Shown: one piece after another, positions 37,366 through 46,946 of the stretch
Layout: each line of letters begins with the position of its first letter
Position numbering within the stretch: the stretch's first letter is position 1
DNA from: Dyadobacter sandarakinus
Lineage (GTDB): Bacteria > Bacteroidota > Bacteroidia > Cytophagales > Spirosomataceae
Length of the DNA stretch: 64,000 nt
Assembly: GCF_016894445.1 (NCBI RefSeq)
Contig: NZ_CP056775.1
Span: forward strand, 3,288,001 to 3,352,000
Direction: 5' to 3'
Translations under genes and position numbers: made by a program
The notes under the pieces: generated by a model
What the model was told of the DNA's origin: nothing
Seen by the model: the letters and a program-made list of their open reading frames with translations, nothing else
Databases searched by the model: none

Positions 37366-40320
37366 ATGCTACTCAACTGTCATTCGTTTTTCAGCCTTAG
37401 ATTCGGGATTATACCTGAGGAAGAACTCCTCAGGATGAGCAGTGAGCAGGGATATGGCTGCATTGCCCTGACCGACATCAACAATACTTCCGGCTGCCTG
37501 AACTTCATCAGAACTGCGCCAAGGTATGGCGTGAGGCCTGTGGTCGGCATTGATTTCAGAAATGGGGTTCGGCAACAATTCGTCGGCATTGCCAAAAACA
37601 ATGCAGGCTTCCAGGAGCTCAACATGTACCTGACTGAACACCTGCACCATAAAAAAGACTTTCCCGATAAAGCCCCTGCGCTTGAAAACGCATTCTTTAT
37701 TTATCCTTTTGAAAAAATAAAACAACTTAAAAACAAACGTCTGGGCCTCAATGAATTTGTAGGAATATCGGTGGGCGACCTGGGTAAGCTGCAATTTTCA
37801 GGATTTTCCGCCAAAGAAGACAAGCTCGTGATTTTGCAACCAGTTACTTTCCGGCATAAAAGGGATTTTAACACGCATCGGCTGCTCCGGGCGATTAATG
37901 GAAATACAATCCTGAGCAAACTTCCGGTATCCGAAACTGCCGACGAGGCCGAGCAGATGATGCCTGCCCAGGTACTGGAATATCACTTTCGCAATACCGA
38001 TTTCCTTATTCATAATACAAGGAAGCTCATGGAGCAATGCGAGGTGCGCTTTGGCTTCGGAGATGACCGCGAACACCAGAACCTGCGTGTATTTGGTAGA
38101 AGTCAGCAGGAGGATTTTGAAAAACTGAGGTCACTGAGCTACCAGGCGCTGGGCAATCGCTATGATCTGGTGACCGACGAAATCTTTGACAGGATCAGCA
38201 AGGAGCTGGACATGATCCGGCAACAGCAGTTTGTGCCTTTTTTCCTGGTCAACCACGATATCGTATCCTATGCCCTGCACAAAGGATTTTACTATGTAGG
38301 CCGAGGCAGCGGCGCTAACAGTATTATTGCATACCTGTTGCAGATTACCAATGTGGATCCCATTGAGCTGGATTTGTACTTTGAACGTTTTATCAATCTT
38401 CACCGCAAGAATCCGCCCGATTTCGACATTGATTTTTCATGGCGTGACCGGGAAGAGGTAACCCGATACATTTTCGACAGGTATGGTAAGAACGGCCAGG
38501 CAGCTTTGCTGGCTACCTACAATACTTTTCAGCATAGCGGTGCCGTGCGGGAGCTGGGGAAGGTCTTCGGATTGCCGCCGCATGAAATAGATGCATTGAG
38601 CGAAGGCAGGTATGATCCGCAAAAAGCTGATCAGCTTACCACGCTGGTACTGAAATATGCCAAGGAGTTAAAAGAAGTACCCAACCATCTGAGTGTGCAC
38701 GCCGGGGGAATTTTGATCTCGGAAAAACCCATCACCTATTTTACAGCAACTGACCTGCCGCCCAAAGGTTTTCCGACCACACAGTTCGACATGGTCATTG
38801 CTGAGGATGTGGGGCTGAATAAATATGATATCCTGGCACAACGTGGCCTGGCAAAGATCAAGGAGACACTCGACATCATCCGGTACAACCGGCCGGAAGC
38901 CCCGTCCATTGATATTGATGATGTTAAAAAGTTTAAAACAGATCCGGCGATCAACAACCTGATCAGAAATGCGCAATGCATTGGGTGTTTTTATGTAGAG
39001 TCACCAGCCATGCGTATGCTGCTCAAAAAACTGGAAGTTGACAATTACCTGGGTCTTGTTGCAGCGAGCTCTATCATACGGCCTGGTGTAGCCAAGAGTG
39101 GCATGATGCGGGAGTACATTCTCCGGCATCGTCACCCCGAGCGGCGCAATGAAGCCCATCCGGTTCTCCTGAACCTGATGCAGGATACTTATGGCATTAT
39201 GGTGTACCAGGAAGATGTAATCAAGGTGGCGCATTACTTTGCCGGGCTGGACCTGGGAGAGGCAGATGTGATCCGCCGGGGCATGAGCGGGAAGTTCAGA
39301 GGGCGGGAGGAGTTCGAGCGGGTTAAACGAAAGTATTTTGAAAACTGCCGCGCCAAAGGCTATGAAACCAAGACTGCTGAGGCTATATGGACGCAGATTG
39401 CCAGCTTTGCGGGCTATGCTTTTGCAAAAGGGCACTCGGCCTCCTACGCAGTGGAAAGCTACCAAACGCTTTTCCTGAAAGCCTATTTTCCATTGGAATT
39501 CATGGTGGCGGTACTGAATAATGGTGGAGGTTTTTACGGAACTGAACTTTACATCCACGAGGCACAAATGCACGGTGGAAACGTACTGGCTCCCTGCGTA
39601 AACCATAGCCGTGCGGAGGCTACCATTGAAGGTGCGGACATTTACATCGGCATGCAGTTCCTGAGCGGATTAGAAGAAAAAATAATAACAAACATTATTC
39701 AGGAGCGGGAAGCTAATGGTATGTTCAAGTCCCTGAACGACTTTCTCGACCGGGTTACCATTACCGTTGAGCAGCTCACGATACTGATCCGGATCAATGC
39801 ATTCCGGTTTACGGGAATTGATAAAAAGGCATTACTCTGGAAGGCGCATTTCAGGCTGAGCAAATCGCCTGCGAAGTTGCCTCAAAAACAACTTTTTAAA
39901 TCCGAAGTAAAGGAGTACAAGCTGCCGACCTTACATACGTCGGCAATTGATGAGGCGTATGATCAGATCGAACTACTTGGGTTTCCTTTGTGTAGTCCTT
40001 TCGAGCTGCTCAAATATCCACTACCCCGCAGCATTATGTCCAGAGACCTGCACAAGTATGTGGGCCGGGAAGTGGTGATGTACGGGTATCTGGTAGCGAT
40101 CAAAAATACCCGCACATCTCAGGGCAGTCATATGCAATTCGGCACTTTCCTTGACCAGGAAGGTCAGTTCATCGACACCGTCCACTTCCCCCAAGTCGCC
40201 GGCAAATTTAAGTTCGCCGGTAAAGGTGTCTTTCGCATTCATGGCGTGGTAGTGGAAGAGTTTGACTTTTTGACGGTGGAGGTGAGGGATGTGGTGAGGA
40301 TGGATTCGGCTAGTCGGTAA
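37366..40320 (+). CDS. Second DNA polymerase III alpha subunit (DnaE2-like)
   Basis: A 984-residue C-family polymerase, shorter than replicative DnaE (about 1160-1450). The PHP domain starts MLLNCHSFFSLRFG and has ALTDINNTSG where canonical PHP has a metal-binding histidine, so the PHP site is probably inactive. The palm holds the acidic triad: Asp354 and Asp356 in PPDFDIDFSW and Asp488 in NKYDILAQRGL. The finger block GYAFAKGHSASYAVESYQT follows, and an OB-fold ends the protein (VMYGYLVAIKNTRTSQG). The start is the ATG at 37366; the TTG at 37351 is less likely. With dinB and the S24 repressor it resembles the error-prone ImuB-DnaE2 mutasome in composition, with an active Y-family enzyme. Confidence 0.93.
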   Translation: MLLNCHSFFSLRFGIIPEEELLRMSSEQGYGCIALTDINNTSGCLNFIRTAPRYGVRPVVGIDFRNGVRQQFVGIAKNNAGFQELNMYLTEHLHHKKDFPDKAPALENAFFIYPFEKIKQLKNKRLGLNEFVGISVGDLGKLQFSGFSAKEDKLVILQPVTFRHKRDFNTHRLLRAINGNTILSKLPVSETADEAEQMMPAQVLEYHFRNTDFLIHNTRKLMEQCEVRFGFGDDREHQNLRVFGRSQQEDFEKLRSLSYQALGNRYDLVTDEIFDRISKELDMIRQQQFVPFFLVNHDIVSYALHKGFYYVGRGSGANSIIAYLLQITNVDPIELDLYFERFINLHRKNPPDFDIDFSWRDREEVTRYIFDRYGKNGQAALLATYNTFQHSGAVRELGKVFGLPPHEIDALSEGRYDPQKADQLTTLVLKYAKELKEVPNHLSVHAGGILISEKPITYFTATDLPPKGFPTTQFDMVIAEDVGLNKYDILAQRGLAKIKETLDIIRYNRPEAPSIDIDDVKKFKTDPAINNLIRNAQCIGCFYVESPAMRMLLKKLEVDNYLGLVAASSIIRPGVAKSGMMREYILRHRHPERRNEAHPVLLNLMQDTYGIMVYQEDVIKVAHYFAGLDLGEADVIRRGMSGKFRGREEFERVKRKYFENCRAKGYETKTAEAIWTQIASFAGYAFAKGHSASYAVESYQTLFLKAYFPLEFMVAVLNNGGGFYGTELYIHEAQMHGGNVLAPCVNHSRAEATIEGADIYIGMQFLSGLEEKIITNIIQEREANGMFKSLNDFLDRVTITVEQLTILIRINAFRFTGIDKKALLWKAHFRLSKSPAKLPQKQLFKSEVKEYKLPTLHTSAIDEAYDQIELLGFPLCSPFELLKYPLPRSIMSRDLHKYVGREVVMYGYLVAIKNTRTSQGSHMQFGTFLDQEGQFIDTVHFPQVAGKFKFAGKGVFRIHGVVVEEFDFLTVEVRDVVRMDSASR

Positions 40321-40322
40321 AA

Positions 40323-41357
40323 TTACCTTCTCATCACTAACCTTCCTGTAAAACCAGATAATTCAGCATTGGTTTGTAACAATTGATATGAAGGAGTTTG
40401 GGGATTACCTGAATATGTGAATTTAAGATACACTTGATCTCCAGCACTTAGAGACACATCTGTCGCAATATTTAATGTACAGCCAAGAGTAATTGGAGCA
40501 TTAGTAGAATAGCTAGATGCAAGATTCTTTTCAACTCCGCCACTGTTTTTGACAAGGATAAGCCCGGAACTTGCATTTCCTTGATCAGAATTTTGATCAA
40601 AGTAGCTATACACGTGAGCGCTAAAATGATAGATTCCTGATACTGGAACTATGAAAGTACTGTGTGGATTACCATCAGCTTCATTATAATTATTGCCTAC
40701 GTCGTAAAATTCGATAGCAAAAGGTATTTTGGTATTCGAGTTAATTGTCATCTTTTCGCTGCCTCCATTTACTATTCCACCGGCCCTGAATGCAATTTCA
40801 CCCTCCCACTTCGCATTTCCCTGCGCATCGCTCGTCAGCACTTTCCCTAATCCCGGAGATTGGCCGGGGCCGGCAATTTTGAGTCCGCCTGCTACCTCCA
40901 ATGCATTGCCTAAGATGCTGTATGCCCGGATGGTAGTTGAATTTTGCTTGTAGTTTTCAAGATTGAAAAGCACATCTTCGGAACCACCGTGGTAGTAGGG
41001 GTAAGTCAGTTCACCAACACGCTTCCAGACGGGTCCGTTAGACAAACCTGAATTATAGAAAAAACCTTTACCTCCCAAATTGTTGCCCATGTGATACACC
41101 AGCAAGCCATGTGCTGGCGCCGGGATCGTGAACTGATCGATCAGACTTTGCAACTGAACTTGGGGAATCAATATCCCTTTGTCACTGGCTTTGATCTCAA
41201 GGGCTGCGCTGGGATCGGGCGTGGTGGTGTTGATTCCAACGCCCTGGGCAAAAACTTGTGAAGCAGATGCAGTAATTGCCAGGGCTACGGCACAAAAACA
41301 AGTGCGGACGACATTGGATAAGCTGCATTTTGTAAAGCTCATTTCACGAAATTTCAT
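40323..41357 (-). CDS. Secreted C1q-like domain protein, copy 1
   Basis: A 344-residue exported protein, the last of three tandem paralogues. The signal peptide ends near ASQVFAQ. The mature N-terminus has the shared motif GVGINTTTPDPSAALEI, then LLVYHMGNNLGGKGFFYNSG, and the linker GLGKVLTSDAQGNAKWEG. The C-terminal 140 residues look like a C1q/TNF-type jelly-roll: IAFRAGGIVNG, then FIVPVSGIYHFSAHVYS, and a final GFTGRLVMRR. The start is the ATG at 41357; a frame extension to 41402 would run into the upstream gene. I infer a surface or secreted trimeric adhesin-like protein, with no known ligand. Confidence 0.75.
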   Translation of the reverse strand: MKFREMSFTKCSLSNVVRTCFCAVALAITASASQVFAQGVGINTTTPDPSAALEIKASDKGILIPQVQLQSLIDQFTIPAPAHGLLVYHMGNNLGGKGFFYNSGLSNGPVWKRVGELTYPYYHGGSEDVLFNLENYKQNSTTIRAYSILGNALEVAGGLKIAGPGQSPGLGKVLTSDAQGNAKWEGEIAFRAGGIVNGGSEKMTINSNTKIPFAIEFYDVGNNYNEADGNPHSTFIVPVSGIYHFSAHVYSYFDQNSDQGNASSGLILVKNSGGVEKNLASSYSTNAPITLGCTLNIATDVSLSAGDQVYLKFTYSGNPQTPSYQLLQTNAELSGFTGRLVMRR

Positions 41358-41398
41358 AGTATAAAGTAAATAGTGTGAAACAGAAAACTTGTAGCGCC

Positions 41399-42367
41399 TC
41401 ACTGGCGTATCATCAGCTTACCCGTAAAAAATGTTGGATTTTGCAACGTGATAAACTTTTGGGCAGCCGTGTGTCGTATTGTTATAAAAACCTGATCGTT
41501 GGCTTCCAGTAAGGCGTCTGTTGCCATTGTAAGTGATCCGTCATTATTATCGTGTACGATCTCGCCAAGTTTTGTGACAACACCGGCCCGGAGCCGTCTT
41601 ACCTCCATGACAACCAGAGCAGAAACATCAACGCTGGAAGTCCAGCTTACACCTACATTGAAATTATAGATTCCTTTTACCGGTGCTACAAATGCACTTT
41701 GAGGTGTACCTGTGGAATTGCTGTAATTACCAGTCAAGTCGTACTCCTCCGTGGAAAAAGGAATTTTCTCTTCCAGTGGCAAACCGCCAAAAAGCTTTTC
41801 ACTTCCGCTCACAATTCCGCTGGCGCGAAACGCCACTGCTCCTTCCCAGGTTGCATTTCCCTGTACGTCACTGGTAAGCTCCTTGCCAAGGGCAGGCGCG
41901 CTGCTACCGCCGGTTAGTCTGACTTTCCCATACGAATCAAGTGCATACCCCTGCACGCTGTAAGTATGTAATGCATTCGATGCCGCACCCTTTGCATTTT
42001 CTAGTGACACCATGATGTCTTCAGCCCCTGTTTTAACAAATGGCAGACGTAATTCGGATACACTTCGCCAAGCGGGACTTGCCGGTGTCCCGCTGTTGAA
42101 GTAGAAGCCAGTTTTTGCATACATTGCCGAATTTGTATTGTACAATAACAAGCCGGTAGCCGGAGCGATTACAGTTGTTTTGTCACTACGATCGAGCAAA
42201 GCAATTCGAGGGATCAGGACACCAGCTGATGAACCTTGTACATCCAGCGCTGCGCTTGGATTTGGAGTGGTTGTATTTATGCCTGTGCCCTGGGCCATTG
42301 TATATGTACACGATAGCTTTATGATGACAAGGCAAATACCGAGCAATATTGTTTTTCTGGTTATCAT
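41399..42367 (-). CDS. Secreted C1q-like domain protein, copy 2
   Basis: A 322-residue paralogue of its two neighbours. The signal peptide ends at YTMAQ. It has the motif GTGINTTTPNPSAALDVQG, the linker ALGKELTSDVQGNATWEG, and a C1q-like end with VAFRASGIVSG, FVAPVKGIYNFNVG, and ALLEANDQVFI before TFFTGKLMIRQ. Seen in the alignment of motifs, copy 3 is its closest relative. It starts 73 bases after the stop of copy 3. Its function is unknown; the fold and export are inferred from the sequence. Confidence 0.75.
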   Translation of the reverse strand: MITRKTILLGICLVIIKLSCTYTMAQGTGINTTTPNPSAALDVQGSSAGVLIPRIALLDRSDKTTVIAPATGLLLYNTNSAMYAKTGFYFNSGTPASPAWRSVSELRLPFVKTGAEDIMVSLENAKGAASNALHTYSVQGYALDSYGKVRLTGGSSAPALGKELTSDVQGNATWEGAVAFRASGIVSGSEKLFGGLPLEEKIPFSTEEYDLTGNYSNSTGTPQSAFVAPVKGIYNFNVGVSWTSSVDVSALVVMEVRRLRAGVVTKLGEIVHDNNDGSLTMATDALLEANDQVFITIRHTAAQKFITLQNPTFFTGKLMIRQ

Positions 42368-42439
42368 AATTGAAAACCTAATATTTTAATGGTGTGTTTT
42401 GATTTTGGTTAAACGACTTCAGACGTCAGCTTTTAAAGA

Positions 42440-43405
42440 CTATTGTTTCACCATAAGTCGTCCGGAAAAAAAGACGGGGTCCTGCAAATAGATGTATTTC
42501 TGACTTGCAGTATGCAGAATTACAACATACACCTGATCATTCGCATTGAGCATAGCATCTGCAGACAAAGTCACTCCGTAATTGCCGATACTACCAACGG
42601 TAGTTGCCAAAACAGTTGTAACTCCAGCCCTCGATCTTATCAGGGAAACCCTTGCTTTCTGATCAGCAATATCTATATCATAGCTCCATGAAGCACCCAC
42701 ATCAAAATGATATACTCCCTTCACAGGTGCATTGAAAGTACTGTGCGGCTGCTGTCCGACGATGTTGTAGTTATTACCCAAATCATACTCCTGAGTAGCA
42801 AAAGGAATTTTTGCTTCTGCACTTCCCATCTTTTCACTTCCCCCAAGAACCGGCCCGCTGGCCCGGAAGGCAACTCCTCCCTCCCACGTGGCATTGCCGG
42901 CTGCATCACTTGTTAGTACCTTTCCGAGGCCGGGCGACTGACCGTTTCCTGCCAGCTTCAGTTTACCTTCGGTAGTTAACGCATACCCTTGTACGTTGGA
43001 AAGATGCAGCGTGGATGAATTTGTGTTGTTTGAATAATTCTGAAGATCAATCATCACATCTTCTGCACCAGTAGCTACGTAGGGCAGTTTCAAATCGGCC
43101 AGACTACGCCAGGATGGTGCTTGCGGTGTACCTTCGTTGTAGTAGAATCCTGGGCCTGCGGACATCGTGGGAGCCGCGGTAAAACTGTAAACCAGCAAAC
43201 TTGTCGCTGGATTAATGATGGTAGTGTTATCGTTTTTTGACTTCAGCACCACCCGTGGCAGCAATACACCCCGCTGCGGGTCTTTGATGTCCAAAGCTGC
43301 GCTTGGATCGGGTGTGGTGGTGTTAATGCCAATGCTCTGAGCCAGTAAACCTTCTGAAAACAGGCTGAAAGCAAAGAATAGTGCGGGTAATGTTGTTTTT
43401 TTCAT
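42440..43405 (-). CDS. Secreted C1q-like domain protein, copy 3
   Basis: A 321-residue protein, first in transcription order of the three tandem paralogues. It has a signal peptide (MKKTTLPALFFAFSLFSEGL, then LAQ), the motif SIGINTTTPDPSAALDIKD, the segment GFYYNEGTPQAPSWRSL, the linker GLGKVLTSDAAGNATWEG, and a C1q-like domain (VAFRASGPVLGG, FNAPVKGVYHFDVG, MLNANDQVYVVI, FFSGRLMVKQ). No promoter of the standard type is obvious upstream. The three genes probably form one unit that arose by duplication. Confidence 0.75.
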   Translation of the reverse strand: MKKTTLPALFFAFSLFSEGLLAQSIGINTTTPDPSAALDIKDPQRGVLLPRVVLKSKNDNTTIINPATSLLVYSFTAAPTMSAGPGFYYNEGTPQAPSWRSLADLKLPYVATGAEDVMIDLQNYSNNTNSSTLHLSNVQGYALTTEGKLKLAGNGQSPGLGKVLTSDAAGNATWEGGVAFRASGPVLGGSEKMGSAEAKIPFATQEYDLGNNYNIVGQQPHSTFNAPVKGVYHFDVGASWSYDIDIADQKARVSLIRSRAGVTTVLATTVGSIGNYGVTLSADAMLNANDQVYVVILHTASQKYIYLQDPVFFSGRLMVKQ

Positions 43406-43607
43406 CGTACGGGAAGAATGATTTTTTTCGGATTGTACGAATATGGAAATCCTGCTTTATATCTCAGCGCTGGAATGATCTCCCGGCTAAAGAGAACGAG
43501 CCTGCGGTAATTGCTTGCGGCGACCCGGGTGATTTTGTTACCTTGCTTTTACAATCAGAGCAACTTTTCTCAAATTTTCATCCACTTATTTTCAAGCCTG
43601 CCACTTT

Positions 43608-44063
43608 ATGAAGACACAACTTGCCTGGCTGCTCATGACCGCCTTCTCTGTTTATGCATGCCAGAAAAAGCCGGCTTCCACTGACAAGCCAGAAACAGGC
43701 AATGCGCCTGCAGATACAACGGATCAATGTTTTGCCTACAAAAACAATAAGGACTCGGCGGCACTGCACCTGCAAGTCGCGGGCCATATTGCCACCGGAG
43801 AACTAAGCTATTTCCTTTTTGAAAAAGACAGCAACAAAGGCGAAATCCGGGGCGAAGTGCATGGCGATACCCTGTTTGCCAGGTACACTTTTGCATCCGA
43901 AGGAACCCAGTCTGTGCGGGAAGTGGTATTTCTGAAAACGGGCGGAGAATGGACCGAGGGTTTCGGGGACATGCAGGAAAAAGCAGGCACGCTCGTATTT
44001 ACGGATCGTTCCAAGATCCGGTTTCAGGATGGATTGCGTTTCAAGGAAACCAGCTGCCCCTGA
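43608..44063 (+). CDS. Lipoprotein of unknown function
   Basis: A 151-residue lipoprotein (MKTQLAWLLMTAFSVYAC, Cys18). The mature part has a Ser/Thr/Pro-rich linker (KKPASTDKPETG) and a beta-rich domain with FAYKNNKDSAALHLQVAG, ATGELSYFLFEKDSNKG, GEVHGDTLFARYTFASEG and REVVFLKTGGEW. This resembles small Cytophagales lipoproteins without assigned role. It lies 75 bases before the M16 protease, which has its own promoter, so it need not be in the same unit. Confidence 0.75.
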   Translation: MKTQLAWLLMTAFSVYACQKKPASTDKPETGNAPADTTDQCFAYKNNKDSAALHLQVAGHIATGELSYFLFEKDSNKGEIRGEVHGDTLFARYTFASEGTQSVREVVFLKTGGEWTEGFGDMQEKAGTLVFTDRSKIRFQDGLRFKETSCP

Positions 44064-44071
44064 AATAACCT

Positions 44072-44102
44072 TTTGTAAAGGCAAGTTTTACCTCTAAATT
44101 TC
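44072..44102 (+). promoter_or_regulatory. Promoter TTTG-N19-TAAATTTC of the M16 protease gene
   Basis: TTTG at 44072-44075 and TAAATTTC at 44095-44102 are 19 bases apart, the usual Bacteroidota spacing; seven of eight -7 positions fit TAnnTTTG. The predicted start of transcription is about 30 bases before the ATG at 44138. Confidence 0.6.
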
Positions 44103-44137
44103 GTTTTTCCCGAACTTTACCAAACCGAAAACCTGAA

Positions 44138-46942
44138 ATGAAAAAGACGCTTGTGTCTTTATGCCTGGCACTCCTGGCTTTTACTTACAATACTTTTGCT
44201 CAGCCACTTGCGTCTCAGAAAGTCCCGCTTGATCCGGCTGTGAAAACCGGGAAACTCAAAAACGGGATTACCTACTATATCCGCAAAAACAATGAGCCCA
44301 AGAACCGTGCGGAACTCAGGCTCGCAGTGAAGGCGGGATCAGTGCTCGAAAACAATGCACAGCAGGGACTGGCGCACTTTATGGAGCATATGAACTTCAA
44401 TGGCACGACCAATTTCCCGAAGAACGAGCTCGTCAATTTTCTGCAGAAAACGGGGGTACGCTTTGGTGCCGACCTGAATGCATATACGGGTTTTGATGAA
44501 ACGGTGTACATGCTTCCTATCCCGACCGATTCGGCCGGACTGCTGGAAAAAGGTATTCAGGTACTGGAAGACTGGGCTCACGGTGCCCTGCTCGACTCAG
44601 CCGAAGTGGAAAAAGAGCGGGGCGTGGTACTGGAAGAATCCCGCATGGGACGGGGTGCACAGCAACGCATGCGTGACCGGTACCTGAAAGTGATCCTCAA
44701 CAATTCGAGGTATGCAGAGCGATTGCCGATTGGAAAGGACAGCATTCTTAAGGCATTTAAACCTGCTACCCTGAAATCCTTTTACCACGACTGGTACCGG
44801 CCCGACCTGATGGCGGTGATAGCTGTGGGTGACTTTGATGTGACCAAAGTAGAGCAGATCATCAAAGATAAATTCAGCTCGATCACTCCTCCGGTTAATC
44901 CAAAGAAACGGGTGAAGTACGACATCCCGCTGGACGGAAGCACGCGCATAGCAATTGTAACAGATCCGGAATATCCGCAGAATGTGATTCAGCTTATTTA
45001 CAAGCAGCCGGGCAAAAAAGAGAAAACCCTGCAGGACGTCCGCAGCAATTTTGCGCTGGAATTTTACAATGCCATGATGGGCCAGCGTATGCAGGAGCTG
45101 ACACAAAAAGCTGATCCGCCGTTTTTGTATGGCGGCAGCCAGTACGGCGAGTTCCTGGGTGACCTGGATTCCTATACTTCCATCGCATTGGCCAAAGATA
45201 CACCCGGCATGAAAACAGCCCTGACGGCGCTGCTCGAAGAAAATGCACGCGTACAGAAATTCGGATTCACCCAGCCCGAGCTGGACCGGGCCAAGAAGGA
45301 CTTTTTGAATTCCATTGAGCAATTTTATAAGGAAAAAGACAAAATGCGGTCAGCAAACCACGTACAGGAGTACCTCAACCACTTCCTGCATGATAAGCCT
45401 TACATGGGTGCCGAAGCCTATTATTTGTTTGTAAAAAAACACCTTGACGAGGTTAAACTGGCGGAAGTGAACGGACTGGCTAAGCAATATATTACCGACA
45501 AAAACCGGGCTGTGATTGTGATGGGTCCTGAAAAAAATAAGCAGGAGCTCCCTACTGAGGCCGAAATCAAATCCCTGCTGAAAACTGCGGGCAAGGACGT
45601 GACCGCCTACGTTGACGACGCGCTCGACACGCCCCTGCTCGCCACCGAACCAAAGGCGGGTAAGATCGTCAGTGAAAAACCGCTGGCCAAACTGGGTGTC
45701 ACCGAGCTGGTGCTGTCCAATGGCGTACGTGTGCTGCTGAAACCTACTGAGTATAAAAACGATGAAATCCTGATCAAGGCTACCGCAAAAGGAGGCTACT
45801 CCCTGTACCCCGACGAGCGTGAGACAGGTATTTTCAGTAGCTACCTTGTGCAAATGGGCGGCGTAGGTCCTTATTCCCAGACACAATTGCAGAAATTCCT
45901 GGCCGGCAAAACCGTCGGTGGCGGACCGTTTATCAGCGAGCTTTCGGAAGGTGTGGCAGGTAATACAAGCCCCAAAGACCTGGAAACCACCATGCAGCTA
46001 ATCTACGCGATTTTTACAGAACCGCGCAAAGACGAGCAGGTTGCCAAAGGAATCCTTACCAATCAGAAGTCCTACCTGGAAAATCTGCAAAAAACATTGA
46101 CCCCGGAGAAAGTATTTTCAGATTCGCTGAATGCGATCCTGACGAGCTACAATCCAAGCCGCGCGCCGCTGACTCCCGAGAGCATTGACAAGGTAAGTCT
46201 GGACCGTGCGATGCAGATGTACCAGGACCGCTTTGCCGATGCATCCGATTTTGTATTTACGATTGTCGGCGCCTTCAAACCGGAGCAGATCAAACCATTG
46301 ATCGAAAAGTACATAGCCAGCCTGCCTTCAACAGACCGGGACGATACTTTCAAACATCCCAATATTTTTCCGCCCAAGGGACGCATTGAAAAAACGATTT
46401 ATAAAGGCCTTGAACCCAAAAGCCGGGTAAGTCTGATTTCGAGCGGAGAGTATGAGTACAGCCCGGAAAATAACATTCAGATTGAGGCTTTGCAGGAAGT
46501 TGTTCAGATCAAGCTCATTGAGGCGCTGCGCGAGGAAGAGAGCGGGGTGTATGGAGTAAGTGTTTCGGAGGGTACTGAAAAATATCCAAGCGGGCATTAC
46601 CGGCTAAACATCGGATTCGGATGTGCGCCTGAGAATGTAGACAAGCTCGTCAAACGTACCGAAGAAGAGATCAGGAAGATCAAGCAGAATGGCGCCGACC
46701 CGAAGGACATTGAGAAATTTGTAGCCGAAACGCGCCGCAAGCTCGAAACTGCTGAAAAAACCAACAGTTTCTGGCTTGACTATCTGGACGATAATACTTT
46801 CCTCGGCGATGACCTGGACGAAATCTTCCGTGAGGAAGAGCTGCTCAAATCCATTACCGTGGAAAGCACAAAGGCGGCAGCAAAGAAGTATTTCAATGAT
46901 GACAACTTTATCAAAGTTGTACTGATGCCGGAAAAAAAATAG
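44138..46942 (+). CDS. M16-family (pitrilysin-like) zinc metallopeptidase
   Basis: A 934-residue exported peptidase. The signal peptide ends at NTFAQ (near residue 21). The inverted zinc motif is HFMEH (80-84) in GLAHFMEHMNFNGT, with the distal glutamate in EVEKERGVVLEES. Residues about 30-460 form the active M16 half and about 510-934 the second, inactive M16 half (with YPDERETGIFSSYLV and YDYEYSPENN-like parts). It probably degrades peptides in the periplasm or at the outer membrane. Family and active site are clear; the substrate is unknown. It is alone, followed by the convergent pncB. Confidence 0.95.
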   Translation: MKKTLVSLCLALLAFTYNTFAQPLASQKVPLDPAVKTGKLKNGITYYIRKNNEPKNRAELRLAVKAGSVLENNAQQGLAHFMEHMNFNGTTNFPKNELVNFLQKTGVRFGADLNAYTGFDETVYMLPIPTDSAGLLEKGIQVLEDWAHGALLDSAEVEKERGVVLEESRMGRGAQQRMRDRYLKVILNNSRYAERLPIGKDSILKAFKPATLKSFYHDWYRPDLMAVIAVGDFDVTKVEQIIKDKFSSITPPVNPKKRVKYDIPLDGSTRIAIVTDPEYPQNVIQLIYKQPGKKEKTLQDVRSNFALEFYNAMMGQRMQELTQKADPPFLYGGSQYGEFLGDLDSYTSIALAKDTPGMKTALTALLEENARVQKFGFTQPELDRAKKDFLNSIEQFYKEKDKMRSANHVQEYLNHFLHDKPYMGAEAYYLFVKKHLDEVKLAEVNGLAKQYITDKNRAVIVMGPEKNKQELPTEAEIKSLLKTAGKDVTAYVDDALDTPLLATEPKAGKIVSEKPLAKLGVTELVLSNGVRVLLKPTEYKNDEILIKATAKGGYSLYPDERETGIFSSYLVQMGGVGPYSQTQLQKFLAGKTVGGGPFISELSEGVAGNTSPKDLETTMQLIYAIFTEPRKDEQVAKGILTNQKSYLENLQKTLTPEKVFSDSLNAILTSYNPSRAPLTPESIDKVSLDRAMQMYQDRFADASDFVFTIVGAFKPEQIKPLIEKYIASLPSTDRDDTFKHPNIFPPKGRIEKTIYKGLEPKSRVSLISSGEYEYSPENNIQIEALQEVVQIKLIEALREEESGVYGVSVSEGTEKYPSGHYRLNIGFGCAPENVDKLVKRTEEEIRKIKQNGADPKDIEKFVAETRRKLETAEKTNSFWLDYLDDNTFLGDDLDEIFREEELLKSITVESTKAAAKKYFNDDNFIKVVLMPEKK

Positions 46943-46946
46943 ATGT

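Noticed and set aside
40314..40328. GGTAAAATTACC palindrome between dnaE and the C1q-like gene as terminator
   Set aside because: The arms are only five bases with a two-base loop and no T-run; it is too weak to call.
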